The notes beneath the pieces were generated by a model. That model searched no databases. It was given only the letters and a program-made list of their open reading frames with translations, and was not told the DNA's origin. Made by a program: the position numbers and the translations under genes. A stretch of 64,000 nucleotides of DNA from Palaemon carinicauda (taxonomy: Eukaryota > Arthropoda > Malacostraca > Decapoda > Palaemonidae), in NCBI RefSeq assembly GCF_036898095.1, contig NC_090759.1, forward strand, positions 19,034,740 to 19,098,739, in the 5' to 3' direction. Position 1 is the first letter of the stretch, and every line of letters begins with the position of its first letter. This document shows, in pieces, positions 19,761 through 29,822 of this stretch.

Positions 19761-20606
19761 AAGTCTAGATGCTCTCGGAAACTCTGATATAACAAGTGAA
19801 GTTATAAAGAGTCTGAGAATAATTATGTGATCTAAGGTTCGTACAAAAGAGAGCCGAAGCTCCGTTGTAAATACTACAATAAATAAAAGAGTGAACCCAC
19901 TCCGTAGTGCGACGGAGTAATCTAGAGTAAGTGAGCCGGAACTCGTAGTAATTACATAAGAATAGTGACTAGTGATTGGAAGATCTCCGGGGATGCCGGA
20001 GATCCGGTGGTAGGTCCTTGAAATAATAAATACCCCTATTATATTATATAAAAAAGTAGAATGATCTACGCAAGAACTCTGAAGGAAACCTCCCGGGGAG
20101 GGAGAGGGAAGATGAATAAGTCATGTGGGGAGGGCCGAAGCCGGAGTCAAAGTGCAAGCGACCACCGAGGGGCCGAAACCCTGCCGGAGGAGTGCACCAG
20201 AATAACAGAAAGGCACGTGTTCCCAGCTCATGGTATGGCAGAGTTGGATAGGGGTTCAGACCCAGCTCCCAAGGCCGTAGCGGGGAGAGGATGGAACTAG
20301 GGGAACTAATGATGGCTCTGGGCCATCCAAAAAACCAATACAATAGACTCACACACGACAGGACCTATTTAAAACACTAGCCCCAAAATAAACTAAAAGT
20401 AACCACAAGATAAACATGTAAATAATAAAATTAATGCGTAATTCCCGCAAGGGGAAGAGAGAGAGAGAGGGAGAACCCGTGATTGTATGAACAGAAAACG
20501 GGAACTCCAGCTCTCGTACTAGGTATAACCTTGGAGGAAAAATGACTGGAGATGCCCTGACCCGGATTAAGGGAAGCCAGGTTTTTACCCTTCGAAATGT
20601 CAGTTC
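19761..20606 (-). other. Element B 5' leader region, no gene
   Basis: Upstream of the B gag. No coding frame is convincing. Contains a GA-rich tract with ccgtgattgtatgaacag followed by aaaacgggaactccag (20456-20516) that recurs at 21178-21235. Confidence 0.4.
20456..20516. repeat. GA-tract repeat unit, copy 1
   Basis: gagagagagaggg followed by a gtatgaacagaaaacgggaa core and ctccag, repeated with few changes at 21178-21235. The function is unknown. Each copy sits in non-coding sequence. Confidence 0.6.
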
Positions 20607-21837
20607 ATGATCCTTCAAGTTAATCTCTGTCACAGTATTGGAATTTGTAGTCAGTTCTATTCAGACATTTGTTTAGAGACGGTAACCCTTATTATGCTTT
20701 CATTAGCGATGGCTCCTTCCTGTGCTGCTCTTGGTTGTACGAAAAAAATAAGTTGCCTGCCTTTTGGCAAAGTCAATAACAACAGTTGTGAGATTATCAC
20801 AAGCTGTGTTCAATGTCATCCAAAGACGGCTATAAAGGTCAATGACTTTACTGTAGTTCATAATTCCAAGGAGTTTGTAACTGATTCACCAATAAATTGA
20901 GCAACAAGTTTAACATTATTTTTTTTTTTAATAAAGTATTACAGGAAGGGACCATTGGTAATAAAATAGCACAAGTAAATAGTTATCAGCTAAAAATAAA
21001 GGTCTGAGTAAAACAGACTAAGTACCAGTATGCTGTTGGAGGATTAACTTGGGATTGATATTTGACAGTTTGAAGGGGTGAATCTGGCCAAACCCTGCCC
21101 TCACAGGTTCAGGAAAGAATTCTGAGTCAGGGCATCTCCAGTAGTATTAATCCTCCTAGGGTATAACAATGATAAATGAGAGAGAGAGAGGGAGACACGT
21201 GACCGTATGAACAGAAAACGGGAACTCCAGGCTCTCTCCCCCGTGGTTACTATAACGAAAACTAAAACGAACCTTAAATAAAATACACATAATAGTCCAT
21301 GATCAACAAAACAATAAAATAGAGAGGAACGAAAAATAGCGAAACGAGAACGAACAAGAGTGAAAAATGGCGAAATTATGACAACGCCAAACGGAAATAA
21401 CTCAACTATAATAAAGCCCCAAACGCTATTCTTGGTTCGACTAAAATATGGACTCGTAAGCGATAAAAAGTACCAAGACAATAAATATGGTTCAAAATAT
21501 AACAATATATATGGCACAAGGCCAGGAGTATATAAAAGATAATGAACCTAAGATGACAAAAGTACCCAACGGGCATAACAAGTTAAAAGAGACGTAAAAA
21601 CGTAAACAATAACAATGGCCGCCAACGCCGTGGAAGGCAAAAGCCGGACGCACTAAAAACAGTAAAATGAATTAAGATAACACTAGCCCAGTACTAAAAA
21701 AGTCTGTCAAAACAATCTATGGTACTTAACATTGGTGCAGGAGCAAGGAGAGCCTCGGTCATGATGAAAATTCACGAAAACAGTGAAAAAACCAAGTGGC
21801 ACAAAAGAACAAAACGACGCTTACGAAGTCCAACAGA
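20607..21837. other. Non-coding stretch, no gene supported
   Basis: Holds the second GA-tract repeat (21178-21235), several oligo-A or oligo-T tracts, and an ATG-initiated 98-codon frame at 20607-20900 that I do not accept as a gene. It is probably old transposon leader or intergenic DNA. Confidence 0.4.
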
Positions 21838-22134
21838 AGGATGTTGTACAGATGTCGCTAGCGTCAGGCGTCGGTAGAGTGGCTTAGGTAAGGTAGCTAG
21901 GGCCTCTGTTACGGCCCTTCCCTTTGATGAAGGAATTATCTAAATGGAAGACAGCCTGTGAATAGTGGTTTTCACATGCCCCTGCTTCATACACGACGCC
22001 CACTGGGTGCTCGCGCGAGGGTAGTAACCTCTGCATTCCATACTTTAATTTTCTTTGGTATATTTGGAAGTATTTATATCAGAAAAGTGTAAGGAAGGAC
22101 CCTTTTCACCGGGCGTCACAGGTCGACCCAGAAA
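21838..22134. mobile_element. Foldback MITE family 1, inverted partial copy
   Basis: Reverse complement of about 4795-5090, including gtgctcgcgcgagggtagta and ttatatcagaaaagtgtaag, ending with ccgggcgtcacaggtcgaccc. It lacks most of the ttttgacaaagg end module. It lies just downstream of a gag fragment (22260-22967), as copy 1 lies next to another gag relic. Confidence 0.75.
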
Positions 22135-22259
22135 TAAAAAACGTTTGGCAGGAGAACCTTCCTCCATGAAGGTAGATGTTCTGGACTGCTCCAGTGACTA
22201 CAGCCAGGACGTAAATTTTGTTCTGAAGTAACCAACTTTCTCTTAAGAGGTCTTGAAAC

Positions 22260-22967
22260 CTAGCTCCAGGATTTTTTAGTGACGTTAACGTCTTCGGAGG
22301 ATGAAGAGAAGTTATTCTCACCTCTCTCAACATAAGGATGAACGTTACGAGAAACGTCAACAGCAACTCGAGAGGGAACGTCTGTACGTTGTTCAAAACC
22401 TATCGCCCCCCTTGGTCTTTTGACATTCCTTCTCCCAGGGGTTGGGGAGCTTGAAAGCGGTCTAGGACTAGGGGAACGGAAAGTACGTACAGACGAACCC
22501 TTTGCAACACTGAACACATTTTTCGCACTTTCACTGACACTCGCATTTTTCAATAACTTTACATCGGACATAAGTTGATTTCTATCCGTAGCAAGCGATT
22601 CGTCCTTGGTACCCAGGGTATGAATAGCTTTCATCATATCCTTAAGTGAAGGCTCGTTAGTGCTAGTAGGGGGTTCAGAAACTACCACTACAGGGGAAGG
22701 AAAAGGTTCAGGGACATGGGGAGAGGAAAATTCACAAGAATGAGAAGAGCTTCTCCTGACCCCATCTCTTTCTAATTTATGAACATATTTGCCATATTCG
22801 AGCCATTCATGGTCGGACAAAATTACATATTCCTCACATCGATTCCCCAACTGGCATAATTTGCCTCTACATTTGTTACAAATACTGTGGGGATCGATTA
22901 AGGCTTTAGGGAGGCGAGTATTACAACCTCTAACACACTTCCTATATACAGGGGAAGGGTCAGCCAT
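22260..22967 (-). CDS. Retroelement Gag N-terminus with Cys-rich finger
   Basis: Open frame from the ATG at 22967 (MADPSPVYRKC). A zinc-finger-like array C-x3-C ... H-x3-C-x2-C-x4-C-x5-C lies near residues 12-50 (HSICNKCRGKLC, NRCEEY). It is followed by a Ser/Pro/Thr-rich, charged region and ends at TAG 22260. This type of N-terminus is common in Gag of YR and some gypsy-like elements of aquatic animals (general impression, not a match). It differs in Cys spacing from the Gags of A/B, and the RS-rich Gag of C/D shows no such finger in this window. The downstream part is absent, so it is a fragment. It might be linked to the relic at 3600-4697. Confidence 0.5.
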   Translation of the reverse strand: MADPSPVYRKCVRGCNTRLPKALIDPHSICNKCRGKLCQLGNRCEEYVILSDHEWLEYGKYVHKLERDGVRRSSSHSCEFSSPHVPEPFPSPVVVVSEPPTSTNEPSLKDMMKAIHTLGTKDESLATDRNQLMSDVKLLKNASVSESAKNVFSVAKGSSVRTFRSPSPRPLSSSPTPGRRNVKRPRGAIGFEQRTDVPSRVAVDVSRNVHPYVERGENNFSSSSEDVNVTKKSWS

Positions 22968-23312
22968 TTTGGAATATCCAGAGAGAGATAAAAAAACAAG
23001 CAAGGGTCAAAAATAGTCAAGTCAAAAAAGATTTCAATTACAGTCAAAAGAATAAACCAACCAGCGAAAGCCATAAACCATAAATCAAGTACTTCACCAA
23101 CAGTTGAGGAAAAAACTTGGTTAGCGCGAGCAAGAAAATCAATATTTACGCAACTGCAACAGAGAACTGAGGATCTGAGGAATGGTTACAGTATCATGGC
23201 GAGTGCCGGCGCTAATTGTATACACCCAGCTGCCAATCTTCGATCGCCGAAAGTTTTAAATTTCTGTCGTACGTCAGACGTTAGCTATATATATATCCAC
23301 CGGCTAAGTTCG
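22968..23312. other. Non-coding; partial MITE family 3 end
   Basis: 22968-23185 shows no gene. From about 23190, aatttctgtcgtacgtcaga, then ctatatatatatccaccgg and taagttcgatgtttaaaaa match one end of the MITE family 3 copy at 24395-24737. This end runs straight into MITE family 2 at 23313. Confidence 0.55.
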
Positions 23313-23829
23313 ATGTTTAAAAAATGGATTTTTCGCTTCGCTCAAAATCCGTTTTTTGGGTGAGATAGCCATGTCGTCCTAATGGACCCGCCCTCCTTTC
23401 TTTGAAAGGCCTTGGCAGGATCCCTCCCTATAATACTATATCTCTAGCACCAGCTCAACGCTACAAGGAATAAAGATGGCGGCGATGTTGGCGACATCTG
23501 AGCACTCAAACAGTAACAGAGGAAGGGAACCTTATTAACGGGCCTCTTTTATTTTGCCACCCCCCACCCAGGCGTGAACGCTGTGCGGGGTGCAGATTGC
23601 TATGTGGCGTGTCAAGAATACGTCCCCTGATATTTTGCGATATCATTAAGGGAAACTTTAAGGATATTCGTGCCATTAGTTAGAATTCTGGAGACCTTAA
23701 GTTAAATTCTCTGGGAATATCACTGTAGTCAAATATACCCTAGGAAGCTACTTAAAGGAACCTTCCATCAAGACGACATGGCTATCTCACCCAAAAATAG
23801 ATTTTTCGCTTTGCTCAAAATCCGTTTTA
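23313..23829. mobile_element. Foldback MITE family 2, diverged copy
   Basis: Ends share ttttcgcttcgctcaaaatc and gggtgagatagccatgtcgt in inverted orientation. The interior (gacccgccct, ctacaaggaataaagatggc, gtgtcaagaatacgtcc) matches the copy at 15120-15664 with many substitutions, so this is an older copy. Confidence 0.78.
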
Positions 23830-24052
23830 TACCTTTGTTTGTTATATTTAAATTTTTGATTCTTGAGATTTTCACCAGTATATCTGGCTGTTGATTTTAA
23901 GAAGTTCCCTGTCTTCTGTACTTTTTGTTTTTGATAGTTTCTGTTCGGTTATTAAACTTTCTTAATTACAGGTTCTGTTTTTATTTTCAGTTCCTTATTT
24001 TTGAGTGTTCCCAGGCTAGGGACCATTTCTCTGTTATAATTTCACGGAGCCC

Positions 24053-24394
24053 AGAAAAGGAATTTTGACGAAGGAAAAATCTATTTCTGGGCGAGGAACC
24101 TGTGTCGGCCAGTGAACCAACCCTTCTCCTTTTCCCTCACCCTGGCTGGTCCAAGCTTGGGGTGCTAGGAAGAATAAAGGTAGGGGGGTGGGGAGGTGTA
24201 GGGGTGAAGGGAGGATAGTCGTAGTAGGGGATGTTGATGATGGAGAGGTCTAACTGGTGAGGGACCTATGGTCGTGGTTCTATCACGCCCCAGTAACTAT
24301 ACCGACACTCATTGAGTGAGCGAGTTGGGTTAATTCCTAGCATTCCATGCATTCCCTTTTCCTCTGGTATAATTAGCAATATTTATGCCTTTGA
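24053..24394. mobile_element. MITE related to family 1
   Basis: Starts with cccagaaaaggaattttgac, gaaggaaaaatctatttctg and ggcgaggaacctgtg, the same end layout as family 1. The interior has cattccatgcattcc and ctctggtataattagcaata, echoing family 1. It appears cut on the right by MITE family 3. Confidence 0.6.
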
Positions 24395-24737
24395 AAATGA
24401 TATTTTCATTATAAAATAAATTTTTAAACATACTTACCCGGTGGATATACAGTATATATAGCTTAAGTCTCTGATGTCACGGCAGAAATTCAAAACTCGC
24501 GTCATACGCAGATTGAGTAGCCAGCTGTACCACCAGTGAGCCCTCACGCGACGTTACGTAGAACCATTCCATGTATCCTCAGATTTTCCATGCCCATAGG
24601 CCTCTAGAGGGTAGGAGGGAGGGAGTTGAATTATATATATCCACCGGGTAAGTATGTTCAAAAATTTATTTTATAATAAAAATATAATTTTTAAACATCT
24701 GACTTACCCGGTGGATATATATATATAGCTGATTGAC
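24395..24737. mobile_element. Foldback MITE family 3
   Basis: One end is cattataaaataaattttta plus acatacttacccggtggata. The other is its inverted copy, atatatatccaccgggtaag and tatgttcaaaaatttatttt, followed by another arm so that about 24628-24733 forms a palindrome with arms of about 45 bp. Further partial ends are at 23190-23310 and 25005-25065. It is non-coding. Confidence 0.75.
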
Positions 24738-25561
24738 ACCCTTGGTAGAGGGTCAAAGACAGCCAACATTGTAGGAATATTACTTAAGAGTTAAATAACA
24801 AGCTTAAGGGTTTGTACCTGATAAGGAAGCTGACTTTTATGATACTAGTCATTAGTCTGCTTTCCTTATGAGACCCAGAGATCCACTCAGGGGGCTGAAG
24901 ACCTCTAGGAGCTGTCAAACCGGTCTAAAACCCTTTATGTTGACAGGACATCAACCAATACCCTTGTTCCGGACTCTCTCAAGGAACAAAATTGACCACC
25001 TGCTAAAAATGATATTTTCATAATAAAATCAATTTTTGAACATACTAACCCACTGGTTACATATAATATTGTGGCGGGATGTTGCAATAACAAACCCCAC
25101 ACCCTTGAATCTTACTTACTGGCAATTGTCTCCTCAACACATTCTTTCCCCATACGTTATCATAAACTGGACTCTTAGACAAAAGGACAAACAAAACAAA
25201 ACATACCCTTTAAACTATATTTCCTAATATCACAATACTTAACATGGAACCATTCACAATCAAAATAATAATCACACTTACAACTAATCATAAACTTCAC
25301 ACTAAATATACAATAACCACCATTCAACTAATCAACAAAACCCCTAACAAAACTTAAATCAACCGCACACCAACACCCAAATAAATATCTGTGTTCATGT
25401 ATATTTTATAGACACCAATACTATCTATACACACAAGCCAACTGTCTTTTATGGCACAACACCACTATATGAAACCCGAAGACTGTCTTGAATTTCCATA
25501 ACGGCCTTAACTCCTCGGGGTCATGGGTGTCATCGTCGTCGATATCATCATCATCATTATT

Positions 25562-25593
<32 letters not shown>

Positions 25594-26078
25594 ACGAAAT
25601 CTTAATTCACAGGCCTAGGTCATCAACAGTTCAGCAATCCAATAAAACAGTCCAAACAAAATCGTAATACAGGCCAAGTCAACAACAATACATTCACATT
25701 CTGAAAAACTTTGGTCTCTCCAAAGGAGGAATCACGGCCTGCCAAAATAAAAAAGAAACACATTTATGAACACTCCTAGCTAACTAAACTATCGCACTAT
25801 AATCAAAGATAAATAATAAATTGTTCCTATCATTCACAATCACGACAAGCAAAGATAAACAAAACTGTACTTACTGTCAAAATAATTAAACACTTCCACG
25901 CTGGTAAATAATAATGATAATCCAGCATTCAGACGCAACTGAATCGAGCAGCAGTCAAATCAAAATAAGCATTGACCCAAGACCTTCACCACTGTCATAA
26001 CCTTACTAAAAACATAAACAAACAATATCATTTGTACCAACAGTCTTTCTCACCACAAACAATCGATACACATACACT
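24738..26078. other. Low-complexity intergenic DNA, no gene
   Basis: Contains a partial MITE family 3 end (25005-25065), a cat trinucleotide tract at about 25547-25593, and long A/C-rich stretches with frequent stops in all frames. No RNA gene was recognised. Confidence 0.5.
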
Positions 26079-26079
26079 A

Positions 26080-26175
<96 letters not shown>
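26079..26175. repeat. (CA)n-(CT)n compound microsatellite
   Basis: About 14 ca units run directly into about 34 ct units. Open frames over it encode only dipeptide repeats and are artefacts. Confidence 0.95.
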
Positions 26176-26178
<3 letters not shown>

Positions 26179-26254
26179 GGATTTGGCAAAAAACAAAAAC
26201 TAAAATAAAAAAAAAATAAATCCTCCACAATATGACAAATTCGGAGATAATATG

Positions 26255-26590
26255 ACCAATTCGGAGATAATTTGTATTTTTCCTATACAAACCTTAGCTA
26301 TTTACATTGGGTATTACTTTCGGCGTAGCTGAAATGACGAGCCATTAGATTTTAACGAGGGTTTCCTACCCCACGCTAGTTAGCAGGGGTAGGGGGAGGG
26401 GTAGCTTGCTACCCCTCCCTCCCTCACACACCTGTGAAATGTCTCACTTCACTTAGAGGTAGGACTTGACTTGGGGGACAGGGCTGGTGGGCAAATATGT
26501 GTAAATAGCTAAGGTTTGTATGGTTAGGAAAAATGCAAATTATCTCCGAATTGGTCATTTGTTCCGTAACCAAAATACAAACCACGCTAT
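26255..26590. repeat. Terminal repeat, 3' end of DIRS element D
   Basis: Begins aattcggagataatttgtat, then ccttagctatttacattggg and ctttcggcgtagctgaaatg, and ends accacgctatttacattgg. The first 50 bp recur inverted at 26506-26556, so it can fold back. A direct copy is at 43865-44200 (end of C) and an inverted copy of its central part at 43612-43864 (start of D). Inverted ends are a hallmark of DIRS elements. It could alternatively be a MITE that inserted into an ancestor of both. Confidence 0.65.
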
Positions 26591-26619
26591 TTACATTGGA
26601 TGACTAACCACTTAGGAAG

Positions 26620-28653
26620 GGTGGAAAGTCCCCAGCCATACTGGCTTTGGCTTACCCGGGGACTCAGAATCCGAGTGAGCAGCACTCGAGAAAAGGAGTC
26701 CCTGCACCTCACAAGTTCCTTGCTCCGCAAGGAAACGTGTGGCCTACATAAGCTTGTGTGTGAAGGAAGAAAGTGTGACCCGTCCTAGGCAGTTGACCTG
26801 GAGTTCCAGAAGGAACGCTGGGTTAGGACGTTCCCAATACCACCTCGTCAGGGTATGGGGGACACGACATTATTGACTCAATACTCGGAACACAAGGAAG
26901 AATGGTTTACCTGCAGAGGTTTGAGGTCAGCTATGCAGAGACCAGGATGCTGCTTCCCCAGTAGAGGGGACGATGAAGAAAGAATTAAGGGCCAGACATA
27001 CTTCTATCGTTCATGCAGACTAAAACCTGATAACAATGCCCTCAACCTTCTGCTACCTGTCTAAAAAGGAGCCTGAGGTTAGACCGGCTGTTGTGTAGCC
27101 ACCACAGAGCGATAGAAACGTATCGATACTCCTGTGGGTCACGTCCTGCAGGAAGCGGGCTGCGAAAGTCATTAGACGCTTCCAGACTCCAGCTTGTAGC
27201 ACCTGCGTCACAGAGTAGTTCTACTCGAAGGCGAAGGACGTTGCGATGTATCCGACATCGTGCTGTAGGGCGACATGACGGGGGAGGGTCTGGAATCAGG
27301 TCGAGATGAATGCCCTTGAGTCCGAGCTGAAGGGGTATACTGGTAACTCTCCCGTGTCCTCCCTGTGCTCCTAAACCAGCTTGCACGTGAGGACAAACTG
27401 CAGCTGTTCCCAAAGATAACCCCTCGATTCCTTTACTGGCAAGAAGGAGAAGGTCTGGGTCATCTGATACAGAACGGAGACTCGAAATCTTGAAGGAGTC
27501 GAACCGGAGGACCGGGACTCCAAGATTCTAAGTGTAGAAAACAACTCAGGAGCGAACCTGAATGTTGCCTTCCCGTATTCTCTTGAAAGGGCGGAGTCGT
27601 ACAAGACCATGAAGATTGCTTACACCCTCGCCGAGGCCAGAGTGAGCAGGAGCACCGTCCCCCAAGACGGAATACGATCAGAGGCCTGACGTAATGGTTC
27701 TTGAGAAGATCTCTTAAGGGACTAAAGAGTCCGAACCATGCTCCATGGAGGAGGACTCACTCCGACTGGGGGCAGGGACGTTCGCAGCTTCACATGAGCG
27801 AAGAAAGGTCCAGCAGGAAGGAAAAAATCTATTCCTTTCAGCCTGAAGGCCAGGGAAAGGCTGAGCGATAGGCTTCACTGCCGAGAGCGGAAAAGAGTTT
27901 CCTCCCGCCGAAAAGCAATACCTACGTTATTGCTGGAGAAGAGGCCTCAAGGGAAGAGGTATCTCTCCCACGACACCAACCACAGAAGACTCTCCACTTC
28001 GCCTGGTAGACCCCTGTGGATGACTATCACAGGTGACGCGACCTCCGCTCCGCGACTGTAGCGGGTTGTTTCTTCTTGAGGAGGCGGCGTAGTGTCTCCA
28101 GGCGTGAAGCCGAAGCAATGCAACGGCTCGTGAAAGATGTTATAGTGTGGTTGTTTGAGTAGCCTGTGTTGTGGAAGAAGCTCTCCCGGGAGTTTCGTCA
28201 TGGGAAGCAGAGGGTCCGGAAACCGTTCTGCGTATAGTCACAGCGGAGCTCTCAGGGCCATCGAAAGGTTGACAGACAACTTGGTCTTGTTGAGATTCAT
28301 TGTCAACAGACAACAATGGTGGGAAGACGCAGGTGTCGATGTTGTCCCACCGTCACCAGAAAGCATCTTGCCAAAGAGTCTTGGGGTCTGAGACTGGGGG
28401 GAAGAACAGCGGAAGCTTGAAATTCCAGGCTGTCGTGATCAGGTCCCCCAGGCCAGGATTTGCTGGTTACTATAGGCCAAAGACCCCCAGGTACTCTCTA
28501 TCTGTGAGGCTCTGCTCAGATAGTCGGAGATAACATTCCTCTGCCCGGAATGAGCGAGCCGATAGTGGTATTGAGAGGACCTCGGATCATCTCAGTATTT
28601 CTACTGCAATATGAGAAAGTATGAAAATGCGCCTCCCTGCTGGTTGGAATACG
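26620..28653 (-). pseudogene. Element D RNase H-recombinase relic
   Basis: DNA parallels C from about 44220 to 46290. Small frames keep recognisable pieces: LLKQPHYNIF, LRLHAW and STRRSGESSVVGVVG (27927-28201) match C. Indels and stops break every frame, and the recombinase HxxR region (about 27260) is no longer readable. It ends at the target-site duplication of the non-LTR insertion (28654-28665). Confidence 0.65.
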
Positions 28654-28814
28654 CCAGTACCATGATTGATTGATTTAAAGTTTTCAGGCATCCTGACATC
28701 TGGGGTCATTGACGCCGGTAACATTTAATTTATGTATACAAAAATAAAAAATAAAATAAAATAAAAAATAAAAGAGTATTCAATTAAAATCATAAAAGTT
28801 GAATGTCATAAAAG

Positions 28815-29818
28815 TTAAATATTTTTCAGAAGACCTGCTTCTGAAATAAATCTAAAAATGCCACTTGCATGGTAGGACACATCATTTCCAAGAATCTTGG
28901 CAAGGATGAACCTGCCACCCTCACCTCGAGCCTCAAACAAATATCTATTCCTTAAGTTGTTATAATTGGGGCATTCGGTCAACAAATACCTTACTGTTAG
29001 AGGTACTAAACAGTCGTCACAATACGGTTGGTGTTGGCCCTTCAGCAGAAACTCGTGTGTCAACCGAGTGTGACCAATACGGAGACGACAAAGAGACGTC
29101 TCCCATTTTCGGGGCATCATATTATACCTCCGAGGAGATATGTCATTTGTTATCTCTCACATTTTATTGCCATCTTGACTATCCCATTGCTGTTGCCATT
29201 TATTGCAAATCAATTTCTTGATGTCAGGTAAGAAATCATTACAGGGAATGGGATACCTTCTGGGCAGCAACTCGGATGCAGCCTCCTTAGCCAGTGAATC
29301 TGCCTTATCATTCCCGGACACACTTACATGTGCTGGAACCCAACAAAATTGAACTGTTATACCTCTCCGTCCAATAATGAAAAGCCATTCTAAAATCTTT
29401 AAAACTAGAGGGTTATTAGAATTAAAAACTTCCATAGCTTGAAGGACACTCCTTGCATCACTAAAAATTGTAAAATTACCCTCCTTCTCCAACGCTATTT
29501 TCTCAATAGCGGTTAATATGCCATACAGTTCGGCAGTAAATATGGAAGCGGTCAGAGGAAGCGCACCTCTACAATTAAAACCATTACTATGTACTCCAAA
29601 TCCAACGCCAGCATCAGATTTGGAGCCATCAGTATAGATAAAAGTTGATCCTCTATGTTCTTTAACATGTTCATTAAAAAGACACCTGGCTTCTAGGTCT
29701 GACATATTCTTCTTATCTCTAATAGAATATTTACAAAAAAATATCTCTGGTAACTTCCATGGAGGCATTGATGATACCTTGAATGGAAGTACCTTATTTC
29801 TAATTATATCCAGACTAT
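28815..29818 (-). pseudogene. Non-LTR copy 1 ORF2, RNase H and C-terminal knuckle
   Basis: RNase H motifs FIYTDGSKSD, FTAELYGILT, FSDARSV and GNDKADSLAKE (the D-E-D-D set) are present, followed by a TGA at 29157-29159 where copies 2 and 3 have an Arg codon. Beyond the stop the same frame continues with the PYCDDCLVPLTVRYLLTEC knuckle to TAA at 28815. In that knuckle the usual His is Tyr. The upstream end is the piggyBac-like insertion at 29819. Confidence 0.85.
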
Positions 29819-29822
29819 TTAA

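Noticed and set aside
20607..20900. 98-codon frame with MAPSCAALGCTKK, like a THAP finger start
   Set aside because: No downstream Cys/His ligands or AVPTIF-type motif. The rest looks random and there is no supporting context.
22106..22396. Frame ending near the MITE with LLQNKIYVLAVVTGAVQN
   Set aside because: Overlaps the gag fragment in another frame and runs into the MITE. No recognisable domain.
24738..26078. Possible host exon or RNA gene
   Set aside because: Stops in all frames, no conserved motif, no tRNA-like cloverleaf or box sequences seen.
26028..26228. Frames encoding Arg-Glu or Leu-Ser dipeptide runs
   Set aside because: Pure translation of the CA/CT microsatellite.
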